From positions 1 to 64,000 of the forward strand of contig JAAWDS010000015.1 of NCBI GenBank assembly GCA_022793895.1: a DNA stretch of 64,000 nt, given 5' to 3'. The notes under the pieces were generated by a model. That model was not told the origin of the DNA. It saw nothing but the letters and a program-made list of their open reading frames with translations, and made no database searches. Of the stretch, positions 16,455-25,270 are shown piece by piece. Every line of letters starts with the position of its first letter. Positions within the stretch are counted from its first letter, which is position 1. Made by a program: the position numbers and the translations under genes. Source of the DNA: Provencibacterium sp. (lineage in GTDB: Bacteria; Bacillota; Clostridia; Oscillospirales; Ruminococcaceae).

Positions 16455-17459
16455 ATGGAAGGCTACATTCCCGAACGGTATATCCCCCGGCTCGATATCC
16501 TGCAAACCGAGCTGGCTATCAAGGCGGCGAAGGATACGTTTGAAAGGGAGCTGGCGCGGGAGCTTCATTTGATCCGCGTTTCCGCTCCGCTCTTTGTCCG
16601 GCCGGAAACCGGCCTCAACGATGATCTCAACGGCGTCGAGCGCCCCGTTCAGTTTGATATCCTTGATCTGGGAGCGGACGTTCAGATTGTCCACTCGCTG
16701 GCGAAATGGAAGCGTCTCGCGCTCAAGCGCTATGGGCTGCGGCCCGGCTCCGGCCTCTACACCGATATGAACGCCGTCCGGCGCGATGAAAAGCTCGATA
16801 ATATCCACTCGGTCTATGTCGATCAGTGGGACTGGGAAAAGGTGATTGAGCGGGAGGAGCGTTCGCTGAATACGCTCTATTCCGCCGTCCGCTCGATCGT
16901 GCAGGCGCTGCGCAGCACGGAAAAGCTGTTGTGCGGGCGTTTCCCGGTGTTGCAGCCCTTTTTGCCGGAGGAGGTCTTTTTCTTGACCTCCCAGCAGCTG
17001 GAGGACCGTTATCCCTTCCTTGCGCCCAAAGAGCGCGAGGATGCGGTTGCCCGCGAGCATGGGCTGGTTTTTGTTTCACAGATCGGCGGCAAGCTCAAGA
17101 GCGGCGCGCCGCACGACGGGCGCGCTCCTGACTATGACGACTGGGCCCTCAACGGCGACCTGCTGGTATATTACCCCGTTTTGGAGCGCGCCATTGAGGT
17201 CTCCTCGATGGGCGTTCGGGTGGACGCCCCCGCGCTGACCCGCCAGCTGGAGGCGGCGGGCTGCCCGGAACGCGCCGGCCTTCCCTTCCACCACCTGCTG
17301 CTTCAGGACCGCCTGCCGTTTACCATGGGCGGCGGCATCGGGCAATCGCGTATCTGCATGCTGCTGTTGCAAAAGGCCCATATCGGCGAGGTGCAGGCGT
17401 CCGTATGGCCGGAGGAGATGCTCGAAGCGTGCGAAGCGCGCGGTATTCATCTGCTCTAA
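16455..17459 (+). CDS. asnA: Aspartate-ammonia ligase (asparagine synthetase A)
   Basis: A 334-residue AsnA, close to the ~330 residues of E. coli. It makes asparagine from aspartate, ATP and ammonia, in a class II synthetase-like fold. Characteristic segments are 'RVSAPLFV', 'GLNDDLNGVERPV', 'VHSLAKWKR', 'GLYTDMNAVRRDE' and 'SVYVDQWDWE', with the C-terminal 'GGGIGQSRICMLLL' ATP-binding part. Start 16455 is set by GGAGG at 16445-16449; an ATG at 16443 overlaps that site. It precedes a glutamine synthetase on the same strand, so nitrogen assimilation into both amides is clustered here. It coexists with a tRNA-dependent route to Asn-tRNA at 8.6-13.6 kb. Confidence 0.96.
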   Translation: MEGYIPERYIPRLDILQTELAIKAAKDTFERELARELHLIRVSAPLFVRPETGLNDDLNGVERPVQFDILDLGADVQIVHSLAKWKRLALKRYGLRPGSGLYTDMNAVRRDEKLDNIHSVYVDQWDWEKVIEREERSLNTLYSAVRSIVQALRSTEKLLCGRFPVLQPFLPEEVFFLTSQQLEDRYPFLAPKEREDAVAREHGLVFVSQIGGKLKSGAPHDGRAPDYDDWALNGDLLVYYPVLERAIEVSSMGVRVDAPALTRQLEAAGCPERAGLPFHHLLLQDRLPFTMGGGIGQSRICMLLLQKAHIGEVQASVWPEEMLEACEARGIHLL

Positions 17460-17555
17460 GCGGGCGGCTTTCCCCGCGGGCTGCGTTGGGGAAGGCGGCG
17501 GAAACGCAGATTTCCGCCGGACAGAGAAGGGACGATAACGCGGAAGGAGAATATG

Positions 17556-19634
17556 ATGGACGTTCGGAAAATTTTTGGCAGCCGGGTCTTTAGCGATGAG
17601 GAGCAAAGAAAGCGGCTGCCACCCGAAATCTATGAGAGCCTGCGCCGCACCCGCGAAGGAGGATCGGAGCTGCAACCCGACGTGGCTCGCGCAGTTGCGA
17701 AAGCGATGATGGAATGGGCTATCGAGCGCGGCGCTACCCACTATACCCACTGGTTCCAGCCGATGACCAACATCACCGCCGGAAAGCAGGATGCTTTTGC
17801 CTCGCCCGGCAGCGGGATGCAGGTGATCAACGAGTTTTCCGAGGACGCGCTCATCAAGGGCGAGCCGGACGCTTCCTCCTTCCCCTCCGGCGGGCTGCGC
17901 GCCACCTTTGAGGCGCGCGGCTACACCACATGGGATCCGACCTCCCCTGCCTTTGTGAAGGATGGGGCGCTCTATATCCCCACCGCCTTCTGCTCCTATA
18001 CCGGGGAAGCGCTGGATCAAAAAACCCCGCTGCTGCGCTCGATGCAGGCCGTCTCCCGTGAGGCGCTGCGCCTCATCCGGCTTTTAGGGAACACGACCTC
18101 CCGTGTCGTCTATCCCACCGTAGGCATTGAGCAGGAGTATTTCCTGGTGGATCGCGAGCAATATGAGCGCCGGCTGGATCTCAAGCTCTGCGGCCGGACG
18201 CTCTTCGGCGCCAAGCCCCCAAAGGGACAGGAGCTGGACGACCATTATTGCGGACGCATCCGGCTGCGGGTGGCCGCCTTCATGAAGGAGCTGGATCGCG
18301 AGCTGTGGAGCTACGGCGTCCTCTCCAAAACCCGCCACAACGAGGCCGCGCCCGCGCAGCATGAGTTCGCCTGCATTTATAACACCGCCAACATCGCCTG
18401 CGACGCCAATCAGCTTGCGATGGAGGCGGCCCGCATCGTCGCCAAAAAGCATCGGCTCGCCTGCCTGCTGCACGAGAAGCCGTTTGCCGGGGTCAACGGT
18501 TCGGGCAAGCACAACAACTACTCCCTTTCGACTGACGACGGGCTCAATCTCCTTTCCCCCGGCCCGCATCCGGAGCAGAACGATATCTTCCTGGCGCTGC
18601 TGGCCGCCTTTGTGCGCAGCGTGGATAAATATGCCGATCTCCTGCGCCTCTCGACCGCTTGCGCGGGCAACGATCACCGCCTGGGCGCGTGCGAAGCGCC
18701 GCCGGCCATTCTTTCGATCTTCTTAGGCGGGCGGCTGACCGAGCTGCTGGAGCACATTGCCGAGAGCGGCCGAAAGGACTTTGCCGCCGGCAGCCTGATG
18801 ACCGGCGTGGACGCCCTTCCCACCTTTCAGAAGGACGATTCGGACCGCAACCGAACCTCCCCTTTCGCCTTCACCGGGAATAAGTTTGAATTCCGTATGC
18901 TGGGCTCCTCCCAGTCGGCTGCGCTCGCCAACACGGTGCTGAACACCATCCTGGCCGACTCGCTGCACGCCTTCTCCGGCCGGTTGGAAATGGCGGAGGA
19001 CCGGCGGCAGGAGCTGCGCGAAATCGTCCGCGATACCATGCACGATCATGGGCGGGTCATTTTCAACGGCAATAACTACGCCCCGGAGTGGGTGGAAGAG
19101 GCTGCCCGGCGCGGGCTGCCGAACTGCACGCGCTCGCTGCGCGCCTTCGATGCACTGGAAAAGGAGAAGAACCTCGAACTTTTCAGCCGCTTCGGCGTGT
19201 TCTCCCCGGAGGAGTGCCGCGCGCGGAGGGAGGTTTTGCTGGAGAACTATGTGAATGTCCTCCAGATCGAGGCCGCCGCCATGCTCTCAATGGCCTCCCG
19301 CCAGCTCTATCCTGCGGCGCTGCGTTACATAGGCGAAGCCTCCTCCGCCTTTTGCAGCGCCGGGAAGGCGGGCGTCTACCTATCCAGCGGCAAGCGCCAC
19401 ATCGAACGGCTCGCCTCGCTGCTGGACGGGATGGGCGCGGCGGTGGATGCTTTGCAGCAGGACTGCGACCGGCTGGGGGCTCTGGAGGGCTACCCGGAGA
19501 AGGCCGGTCATATCGAAACGCACATCCTTCCCGATATGCAGCGGCTGCGCGCCTTCTGCGATCAATTTGAAGCCATTTCGGATAAAGCCTGCTACCCGAT
19601 TCCGGACTATATCGATTTGATTCACCGGATTTAA
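17556..19634 (+). CDS. glnN: Glutamine synthetase type III
   Basis: A 692-residue GSIII, much longer than the ~450-residue type I enzyme and typical of Bacteroidetes and Clostridia. Catalytic features are 'HYTHWFQPMT', 'GGLRATFEARGYTTWDPTSP', 'YPTVGIEQEYFLVD', 'NEAAPAQHEFA', 'GVNGSGKHNNYS' and the C-terminal 'NRTSPFAFTGNKFEFRMLG'. It makes glutamine from glutamate and ammonia; glutamine also feeds GatA and PurL encoded in this window. GGAAGGAGA ends at 17550, so the second of two tandem ATG codons (17556) is better spaced than the first (17553). Confidence 0.97.
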   Translation: MDVRKIFGSRVFSDEEQRKRLPPEIYESLRRTREGGSELQPDVARAVAKAMMEWAIERGATHYTHWFQPMTNITAGKQDAFASPGSGMQVINEFSEDALIKGEPDASSFPSGGLRATFEARGYTTWDPTSPAFVKDGALYIPTAFCSYTGEALDQKTPLLRSMQAVSREALRLIRLLGNTTSRVVYPTVGIEQEYFLVDREQYERRLDLKLCGRTLFGAKPPKGQELDDHYCGRIRLRVAAFMKELDRELWSYGVLSKTRHNEAAPAQHEFACIYNTANIACDANQLAMEAARIVAKKHRLACLLHEKPFAGVNGSGKHNNYSLSTDDGLNLLSPGPHPEQNDIFLALLAAFVRSVDKYADLLRLSTACAGNDHRLGACEAPPAILSIFLGGRLTELLEHIAESGRKDFAAGSLMTGVDALPTFQKDDSDRNRTSPFAFTGNKFEFRMLGSSQSAALANTVLNTILADSLHAFSGRLEMAEDRRQELREIVRDTMHDHGRVIFNGNNYAPEWVEEAARRGLPNCTRSLRAFDALEKEKNLELFSRFGVFSPEECRARREVLLENYVNVLQIEAAAMLSMASRQLYPAALRYIGEASSAFCSAGKAGVYLSSGKRHIERLASLLDGMGAAVDALQQDCDRLGALEGYPEKAGHIETHILPDMQRLRAFCDQFEAISDKACYPIPDYIDLIHRI

Positions 19635-19649
19635 AAATACCGAACCGGA

Positions 19650-19697
19650 AAAAAGGGCGCGCCTGCAAAACGACAGTTTTGCAGGCGCGCCCTTTTT
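19650..19697 (+). terminator. Strong terminator of the glutamine synthetase gene
   Basis: A 22-bp perfect stem (19650-19671 / 19676-19697) with a GACA loop, ending in TTTTT. The flanking CTGCAAGCCGG is the reverse complement of the CCGGCTTGCAG that precedes repeat family 2. Confidence 0.85.
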
Positions 19698-19816
19698 CTG
19701 CAAGCCGGAGGATTGGCTCGGCCGGGTTTTCTTTTCTATTCTGCAACGCACCCGTTTCTTTATAAAACGCAGGCTTTGTCAAAGCCGGGGCCTATCCGCA
19801 TATTGCGGGCAGCCCG

Positions 19817-20392
19817 CTAGAGGAACCAGACCGTTTCATTGGTGGAGGAAATGGCGAGAGCTCCGGCGCCGAGCGCGGAGAGGGCGTCCTCCTTATCGCA
19901 GATGAGGCCGCCGGCGATGACCGGCTTGGCCGCCGAACCGGCGAGCCGCCGGATGACCTTGGGCATAACGCCGGGCAGCACCTCGATGAGATCCGCCTCG
20001 CCCGCCTCCAGCTGCCGCTCCACGTTGTGCAGCGCTATCGAGTCCAGCAGAAAAAAACGCTGGACGGCGAACAGGCCGCGCCCCTTCGCATGCCGGATCA
20101 GCGCGGGCCTGGTGCTGATGATCCCATCCGCACAGGTGTTTTCCGCAATGAAGTCCACGGCAATCTCCCGCGCAGAAAGCCCGTCTATCAAGTCCACATG
20201 GACAAAGACCACCTTGCCCGCTTCCTTGAGCGCTGAAACCAGCGCCGGAATGGTGCAGATGTCGCCATAGAGGACAAAAACTACCCGGCATTCGCTGTCC
20301 TGGCAGCGGCGAAGGCCGGCGCCGTCCTTCACGGCGGCCACCACCGGGGATTCCCCTAAAAGACCTATCAATTCTTCGCCGGTCAATTCCAC
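19817..20392 (-). CDS. glpP: Glycerol-3-phosphate-responsive antiterminator GlpP
   Basis: A 191-residue member of the GlpP family, a TIM-barrel-like RNA-binding antiterminator. In B. subtilis it is activated by glycerol 3-phosphate and prevents termination in glp leaders. Recognisable stretches are 'GDICTIPALVSALKEAGK', 'VFVHVDLIDGLS', 'ADGIISTRPALIRHAKGRG' and 'PVIAGGLICDKEDALSALG'. The start is GTG at 20392, with GGGAG just upstream and only 13 bases after the lipoprotein gene's stop. The longer frame would run into that gene. The obvious target, a glp operon with a leader terminator, lies 28 kb away at 48.3 kb. Confidence 0.92.
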   Translation of the reverse strand: MELTGEELIGLLGESPVVAAVKDGAGLRRCQDSECRVVFVLYGDICTIPALVSALKEAGKVVFVHVDLIDGLSAREIAVDFIAENTCADGIISTRPALIRHAKGRGLFAVQRFFLLDSIALHNVERQLEAGEADLIEVLPGVMPKVIRRLAGSAAKPVIAGGLICDKEDALSALGAGALAISSTNETVWFL

Positions 20393-20405
20393 CGTCTCCC
20401 TTTTC

Positions 20406-21404
20406 TTATGCTTCCGGGGCGTTTTCCGTCCCTTCCCCGGCCGTCTCCGCTCCCCCCGGAGGCAGCTCTGCGCCAGCCAGCCGGGCAATCTGCCCGGCCG
20501 TTTCGAACAGCCGGGCTCCGCCGTTTTCGAGGGCGCTGCCGTCCACCCCCAAAACGCGTCCGTTCAGTACGCAGGGCGTCGTTTTATAGTTGGGGTGGGC
20601 GGCGGCCTCCTCCGGCGTCACTGTCCGGATATCCACCACCAACACCTCCGGGTTGAACGGGAGGAGCAGCTCTTCGGGATATTGCCAGCCGGCATAGTCT
20701 GCGCCGGCATTGGTAATCCCGCATTGTTCGAGAAGCCGCCCCTGCAAGCTGTCCGCTGTGGCGAGGGTCAGCGGCAGATAGGCCATAAACGCCCCCAGCG
20801 GGTGGGAGGGGAGCTCCGAGGCTGCTTGGACAAGGGCCGACCACTGCGCCATCAGCGGTTCGGAAAACGCAGCGGCTGCGGCCGGGCCCTCTTCCTCCCC
20901 CAACAGGGCTTTGGCAATCTCTTCATAGTAGCCGGGCAGCGCTTCCACCGTTTCCGGTTTCTCCAAACGGATCAGCGGAATATCCGCCTCTTCGAGCTGA
21001 AGCCGCGCGCGTTCGGGGAGAGGCCCCAGAACCAGCACCGCCTCCGCCCCCGCCTGCCGGATGGCGGGAATATCCGGCGCTATCTCGGTGCCGCAGCGGG
21101 ACGCTCCTTCCGGCAAGGCGGGCGGATTGTCCCAATCCCCAACGCCCGCCAACGCCGGGCCCAGGCCCAGATCGCAGAGGATCTCGGTGATGGAGGGGTT
21201 GAGCGAAACCACCCGTTCCGGCTTTTTTTCAAGCGTCGCCCCTCCGACCGTTACCGGGAAGCCGGGTTCCCTTGCGTCCGGTTCGCTTTGGGAACTGGAA
21301 GAGGAGGGGAGATCCGGCGGGGGGACGGGCCTTGGCGGCTGTGAGCCGCAGGCGCAGAGCAGTCCGGCCAACCAGAGCGCGCCCAGCCGTTTTTTCCATT
21401 TCAA
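20406..21404 (-). CDS. Orphan ABC-type substrate-binding lipoprotein (metal/cobalamin receptor class)
   Basis: 332 residues beginning with a lipoprotein signal: LKWKKRLGALWLAGLLCACG, lipid-modified Cys at about residue 19. A Pro/Ser-rich spacer follows, then a helical-backbone metal receptor domain: 'PERVVSLNPSITEILCDLGLG', 'AGVGDW', 'IPAIRQAGAEAVLVLG'. This fold serves BtuF-like cobalamin and siderophore uptake systems. No permease or ATPase gene is nearby, so the transport partner is unknown. The start is a TTG at 21404 behind GGGGAGG. The protein is cotranscribed with glpP. Confidence 0.85.
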   Translation of the reverse strand: MKWKKRLGALWLAGLLCACGSQPPRPVPPPDLPSSSSSQSEPDAREPGFPVTVGGATLEKKPERVVSLNPSITEILCDLGLGPALAGVGDWDNPPALPEGASRCGTEIAPDIPAIRQAGAEAVLVLGPLPERARLQLEEADIPLIRLEKPETVEALPGYYEEIAKALLGEEEGPAAAAAFSEPLMAQWSALVQAASELPSHPLGAFMAYLPLTLATADSLQGRLLEQCGITNAGADYAGWQYPEELLLPFNPEVLVVDIRTVTPEEAAAHPNYKTTPCVLNGRVLGVDGSALENGGARLFETAGQIARLAGAELPPGGAETAGEGTENAPEA

Positions 21405-21521
21405 TGTTCGATTCCTCCCCTGCCGCTTCGCTATTTTCGGACCTGATAGGCCTCTCCGCCCGGCAGCGCTGTCCGGACAAAACCGGTTTGCCGGAGCTGA
21501 ACGCCCGGTTTCTTTGCGGCT

Positions 21522-21551
21522 ATGATACCACACCGGAAAGGCGCCCGTCAA
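21522..21551 (-). promoter_or_regulatory. Promoter of the lipoprotein-glpP operon
   Basis: Minus strand TTGACG (21551-21546), 18-base spacer, TATCAT (21527-21522) preceded by TGG. The ~110-base leader shows no riboswitch I recognise. Confidence 0.6.
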
Positions 21552-21630
21552 GGCGTCCTCTTTCGCCGGGGCGGGCGGCGATTCCTGATTATAAAAGGCT
21601 TTTGTTGGTATTGATGGGACATTTTGTTCA

Positions 21631-21660
21631 TTGACACCGGACGGAAAATTAACGTACAAT
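21631..21660 (+). promoter_or_regulatory. Promoter of the DUF815-like gene
   Basis: A perfect TTGACA at 21631-21636, 18-base spacer, TACAAT at 21655-21660. It is divergent from the lipoprotein promoter in the same 325-base gap. Confidence 0.7.
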
Positions 21661-21729
21661 AAGACTATCAGCTTGAGCCGTCCGAAAATGAAAGAAGATG
21701 AATGGAAGTACATAGGAGAGGTACAGCTA

Positions 21730-22368
21730 ATGAATGAATGGAACCATCTGCTCTTTAATCTAAATTCCCTGACCATCTATCGCGGGCTGCTTCAGGACCC
21801 GGCGGTTGCCGCTCTGCTGGCTCTGATCGGGGAGGATCCGTCCCCCTCCCAGGCGCAGGAGGCGCAAAAAATGGCCGGGAATTATGCCGGACTGCTTTCG
21901 GCCCTTCAGAACAGCGGCATGTCTTTATGCGACTATATCTACCATGCGGCGCTCTATGATGACAACCTGTTCACCCGTACCGCGGCAAAGACGGAACGCG
22001 TACCGGCCGCCCTCATCGACGCGGTGAAGCACGATCTGCGCGTCCTCGCCGCGTTGGCCTACCTGACCCCGGAGGAGGTGAAGGGCCTGCTGCGCGTCCG
22101 CCTGCCGGAGCTCGAAGCGGAAATTGACGCGCTTCCCGCCTTTAAAACCGGCCACAGCCGTTATTTTGCCGATGAACGCGATTGGGGAAACGAGCTGCAA
22201 GCGCTGGCTGCTTTCTGCCGGGAAAACGGAAGCGGAGGCTATGCGCGCTACCAGGCGGCCGCTTCGGACGAGGCCACCATGCGCCTGCTGTTCGAGCGGT
22301 GCGAGCCGCCGGTGCAGGCTTATCTAACCGCCCGGCTTCAGGCGCTTTCAGGCCGGGAACCGGTTTGA
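21730..22368 (+). CDS. Helical protein resembling the N-terminal part of DUF815 ATPases
   Basis: A 212-residue soluble, mostly helical protein. It opens MNEWNHLLFNLNSLTIYRGLL and continues with 'NYAGLLSALQNSGMSLCDYIYHAALYDDN'. The late segment 'FCRENGSGGYARYQAA' recalls the junction just before the ATPase core in DUF815 proteins (GxGxYARYxAF). Here only ~45 residues follow, and there is no P-loop. It could be a truncated DUF815 protein or a stand-alone N-terminal domain. GGAGAGG at 21715-21721 fixes the start at 21730; the longer frame would begin inside the promoter. A strong promoter and terminator argue that it is expressed. The family link is from memory and only moderate. Confidence 0.6.
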   Translation: MNEWNHLLFNLNSLTIYRGLLQDPAVAALLALIGEDPSPSQAQEAQKMAGNYAGLLSALQNSGMSLCDYIYHAALYDDNLFTRTAAKTERVPAALIDAVKHDLRVLAALAYLTPEEVKGLLRVRLPELEAEIDALPAFKTGHSRYFADERDWGNELQALAAFCRENGSGGYARYQAAASDEATMRLLFERCEPPVQAYLTARLQALSGREPV

Positions 22369-22399
22369 ATACGAGCGGCTTCTTTTTTATAAGGCAGGG

Positions 22400-22437
22400 A
22401 AAGGGATGAAAAACGCACCGCGTTTTTTCATCCCTTT
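22400..22437 (+). terminator. Terminator of the DUF815-like gene
   Basis: AAAGGGATGAAAAACGC pairs with GCGTTTTTTCATCCCTTT around ACC, followed by T's. Confidence 0.8.
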
Positions 22438-22446
22438 TTTCAGGCG

Positions 22447-22476
22447 TTGAACGCATCCGCCGCTTTGTGTTATAAT
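22447..22476 (+). promoter_or_regulatory. Promoter of ilvBN
   Basis: TTGAAC at 22447-22452, 18-base spacer, TATAAT at 22471-22476 with TGT before it. The ~85-base leader can fold GAGCCGTCCC against GGGACG/CGGCTC (about 22497-22545). It is too short for a T-box. Confidence 0.65.
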
Positions 22477-22568
22477 AGGTTCCATGCTGATGGAGGGAGC
22501 CGTCCCGATGGATATATGCCCTTTCCTTGGGACGCTTTCGGCTCAAATTGTCTTTGGGAGGCTGAGAA

Positions 22569-24206
22569 ATGGCCCTGATTACGGTGGCGCAGGCGGTTTT
22601 GGAAGCCTTAACGGCGCAGAAGGTACGGGTGGTTTTTGGATATCCGGGAGCCGCTATCTGCCCGGTTTATGATCGCCTGCTCGATTTTCCCATCCGGCAT
22701 GTGCTGGTGCGCCAGGAGCAAAACGCCGTCCATGCGGCCTCCGGCTATGCGCGGGCCAGCGGGCAAACCGGCGTTGTGTTCGCCACGAGCGGGCCGGGCG
22801 CGACCAATCTGCTGACCGGCCTTGCCACCGCCTATATGGATTCCATCCCCCTCGTCGCCATCACCGGACAGGTGAGCCTGGATCAGATCGGCAAGGATGT
22901 TTTCCAGGAGGCGGATATCACCGGCGCAGCGGAACCTTTTACGAAATACTCCTATCTCTGCAAGGATCCCCGGCAGATCGGGCGGATCCTGAAGGAAGCC
23001 TTTTATATCGCCGCCTCCGGGCGGCCCGGCCCGGTGCTCATCGATCTGCCGGTGGATGTGCAGCGCGCAGAGATCGCCTTTTCTTATCCTGATTCGGTAT
23101 CTATCCGCGGCTATAAGCCGACCTTTGCGGGCAACGCGCTCCAGATTAAGCGCGTTGCTGAAGCGATCGCCTCGGCGCGCCGTCCGCTAGTCTGTATCGG
23201 CGGGGGCGTCCTCTCGGCGGGCGCGGGCGCGGAAACCGCCCGGCTGGCCGAGCGCTGCGGTTTGCCGGTGGTGTCCACCCTCATGGGCCTCTCCGCTATC
23301 CCCAGCAGCCACCCGCTTTACTTTGGAATGCTCGGCGCCTATGGGAACGAGACGGCTAACTTCGCCGTTCGGGGGGCGGATCTTCTGGTGATCATCGGCG
23401 CACGGGCCGGCGACCGGGCAATGGCCACCCCCTCCTTTCTGGAAAAACGAAGCCGGGTGGTGCATATCGACGTAGACCCCGCCGAGATCGGGAAAAACGT
23501 GGGTGCTTCTATCCCGCTCGTGGGGGATGCAAAATCGATCGTCTCCCAACTGCTGGATTGCACCGGGCGGCCGGACTGCGGGGAGTGGGTGGAGCGGCTC
23601 ACCCGCAAACGGGAAGAAGCCGAGGCATTGTGGGCGCAGCGCCTCAGCCCGCCTAAGCCGGGCTTTATCCATCCGCTTCGGTTTATGCGGCGGCTCTCCG
23701 AGAGGCTTGCCAGCGACGCCGTGGTTACGGCCGACGTTGGGCAGAATCAAATCTGGGCGGCGCACGGCCTCCGGCTGCGGCAGGGCCGCTTTTTAACCTC
23801 TGGGGGCATGGGCACGATGGGGTATTCCCTCCCGGCCGCCATCGGCGCAAAGCTCGCCGCTCCCGGCCGCCAAACGGTGGTTGTCTGCGGGGATGGCTCG
23901 CTGCAAATGCAGCAGATGGAGCTGGCTACGCTCTGTCAGGAGGGGCTGGATATTAAGCTGGCCGTACTGGACAACCGCTCCTTGGGGATGGTGCGGGAGC
24001 TGCAACGCCTGCAATATGGCGGCCGGCTATCTGCGTCCGCGTTGGACGGCGGGCCGGATTTTCTGAAGCTGGCGGAAGCCTATGCGCTGCCCGGACTGCG
24101 GCTCACCGAAGAAGAGCAGATGGAAGAAGCCATCCGCTGGCTGCTGGAAGGCAGCGGCCCCCGGCTGCTCTGTTGCGCAGTGGATCCGGATGAACGCTCG
24201 CTTTAA
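22569..24206 (+). CDS. ilvB: Acetolactate synthase large subunit
   Basis: A 545-residue thiamine diphosphate enzyme condensing pyruvate (or pyruvate plus 2-oxobutyrate) at the start of valine, leucine and isoleucine synthesis. The N-terminal 'VVFGYPGAAICPVYD' and 'LVRQEQNAVHAASGYARA' contain the catalytic Glu. The middle domain binds FAD. The C-terminal cofactor motif begins GDGSLQMQQMELAT and ends in the Asn-containing 'LDNRSLGMVRELQ'. GGGAGG precedes the ATG at 22569. The regulatory subunit follows after 37 bases; no other ilv or leu genes are in the window. Confidence 0.95.
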   Translation: MALITVAQAVLEALTAQKVRVVFGYPGAAICPVYDRLLDFPIRHVLVRQEQNAVHAASGYARASGQTGVVFATSGPGATNLLTGLATAYMDSIPLVAITGQVSLDQIGKDVFQEADITGAAEPFTKYSYLCKDPRQIGRILKEAFYIAASGRPGPVLIDLPVDVQRAEIAFSYPDSVSIRGYKPTFAGNALQIKRVAEAIASARRPLVCIGGGVLSAGAGAETARLAERCGLPVVSTLMGLSAIPSSHPLYFGMLGAYGNETANFAVRGADLLVIIGARAGDRAMATPSFLEKRSRVVHIDVDPAEIGKNVGASIPLVGDAKSIVSQLLDCTGRPDCGEWVERLTRKREEAEALWAQRLSPPKPGFIHPLRFMRRLSERLASDAVVTADVGQNQIWAAHGLRLRQGRFLTSGGMGTMGYSLPAAIGAKLAAPGRQTVVVCGDGSLQMQQMELATLCQEGLDIKLAVLDNRSLGMVRELQRLQYGGRLSASALDGGPDFLKLAEAYALPGLRLTEEEQMEEAIRWLLEGSGPRLLCCAVDPDERSL

Positions 24207-24243
24207 GCGGGCAGGACGCAAAAGAAAGGGATGAGCCCAGCAA

Positions 24244-24750
24244 ATGAAACAGATCCTGTCGATCCTCGTTGAAAACCAAGCAGGCGTCCTTTCCCGGATC
24301 TCCGGCCTCTTTTCCCGGCGTGGCTACAACATTGAATCGTTGGCGGTCGGCATCACCGAGGATCGATCGCTTTCGCGCATGACCATTGTGGTCGATGGGG
24401 ACAGCCGCACGGCTGAACAGGTGGAGAAGCAGCTCAATAAGCTGATCGATGTGATCAAGGTGCGGCGCATCCCATCCACCGATCTCATCCAGCGGGAGCT
24501 GATTCTCCTAAAGGTGCATGCCGGTCAGAACGAGCGCCCAAACATTGTCAATATCTGCGAAATCATGGGGGCGAAAATTGCGGATATCACCACCTCCACC
24601 ATGACCCTTGAGCTCTCCGATACGCCCGAACGCGTGGAATTGATGGTCGAGCTGCTGCGCCCCTTCTCGATCCAGGAGATGGTGCGTACCGGCATGGTGG
24701 CGCTGCAAACGGGCGGGGACACTATCAGCGGAGCTAAAAAGCAGGGATAA
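24244..24750 (+). CDS. ilvN: Acetolactate synthase small (regulatory) subunit
   Basis: 168 residues with the ACT domain MKQILSILVENQAGVLSRI and the second half (LLKVHAGQNERPNIVNICEI) of IlvN/IlvH. It binds the catalytic subunit and carries feedback control by branched-chain amino acids. The ~160-residue length matches the full IlvH type rather than the short E. coli IlvN. An AAAGAAAGGG site lies upstream. Confidence 0.95.
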   Translation: MKQILSILVENQAGVLSRISGLFSRRGYNIESLAVGITEDRSLSRMTIVVDGDSRTAEQVEKQLNKLIDVIKVRRIPSTDLIQRELILLKVHAGQNERPNIVNICEIMGAKIADITTSTMTLELSDTPERVELMVELLRPFSIQEMVRTGMVALQTGGDTISGAKKQG

Positions 24751-24783
24751 ACCTATCAGCAGAAGGGAAGTGGAAACAGAACG

Positions 24784-25227
24784 ATGGCTGCTATAGAACC
24801 GGCGATCTTTACGAATATGTGCATGGTTTCCAGCGGAAGCCGGGTATTGGTGCAGGATCGCACCGATCCCTCCTGGCCGGGCGTTTGTTTTCCGGGCGGG
24901 CATGTCGAGCCCGGCGAATCGTTCACCGAATCGGTCAAACGGGAGGTATTTGAGGAAACCGGCATACGGATTGAGCAGCCCCGGCTGTGCGCTGTGAAGC
25001 AGTTCCGAAGCCGGGGCGCGCGCTATGTGGTGCTGATGTACAAGGCAACCCGTTTTTCTGGGGAACCGCGCGGCTCAGAAGAGGGGAACGCCTTTTGGGT
25101 GGAACGCGATCAGCTGACCGGCCTGCGGCGGGTCGAGGGATTTTCCTATCTGCTGCAAGCCTTCGACGACGAGGCTTGCAGCGAAATTTACTATGCAGAA
25201 GGCGTAAACGGGCCGCAGCTGAAATAA
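24784..25227 (+). CDS. NUDIX hydrolase (MutT/8-oxo-dGTPase-like)
   Basis: 147 residues with a full NUDIX box: GHVEPGESF, then REVFEETGI. The N-terminal 'VLVQDRTDPSWPGVCFPGG' is typical of the clostridial 8-oxo-dGTP diphosphatase-like group. It probably cleaves a nucleoside diphosphate linked to another moiety; the exact substrate cannot be read from sequence. It lies 33 bases after ilvN and may be carried on the same transcript. Confidence 0.9.
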   Translation: MAAIEPAIFTNMCMVSSGSRVLVQDRTDPSWPGVCFPGGHVEPGESFTESVKREVFEETGIRIEQPRLCAVKQFRSRGARYVVLMYKATRFSGEPRGSEEGNAFWVERDQLTGLRRVEGFSYLLQAFDDEACSEIYYAEGVNGPQLK

Positions 25228-25270
25228 GCGCCGGAGATGGTAAACCGCGTCTGCGGCTTGCAGAAGCTGG

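Noticed and set aside
22484-22672. Leader peptide before ilvB
   Set aside because: The small frame runs into ilvB, has no run of Ile, Leu or Val codons, and lacks an attenuator terminator.
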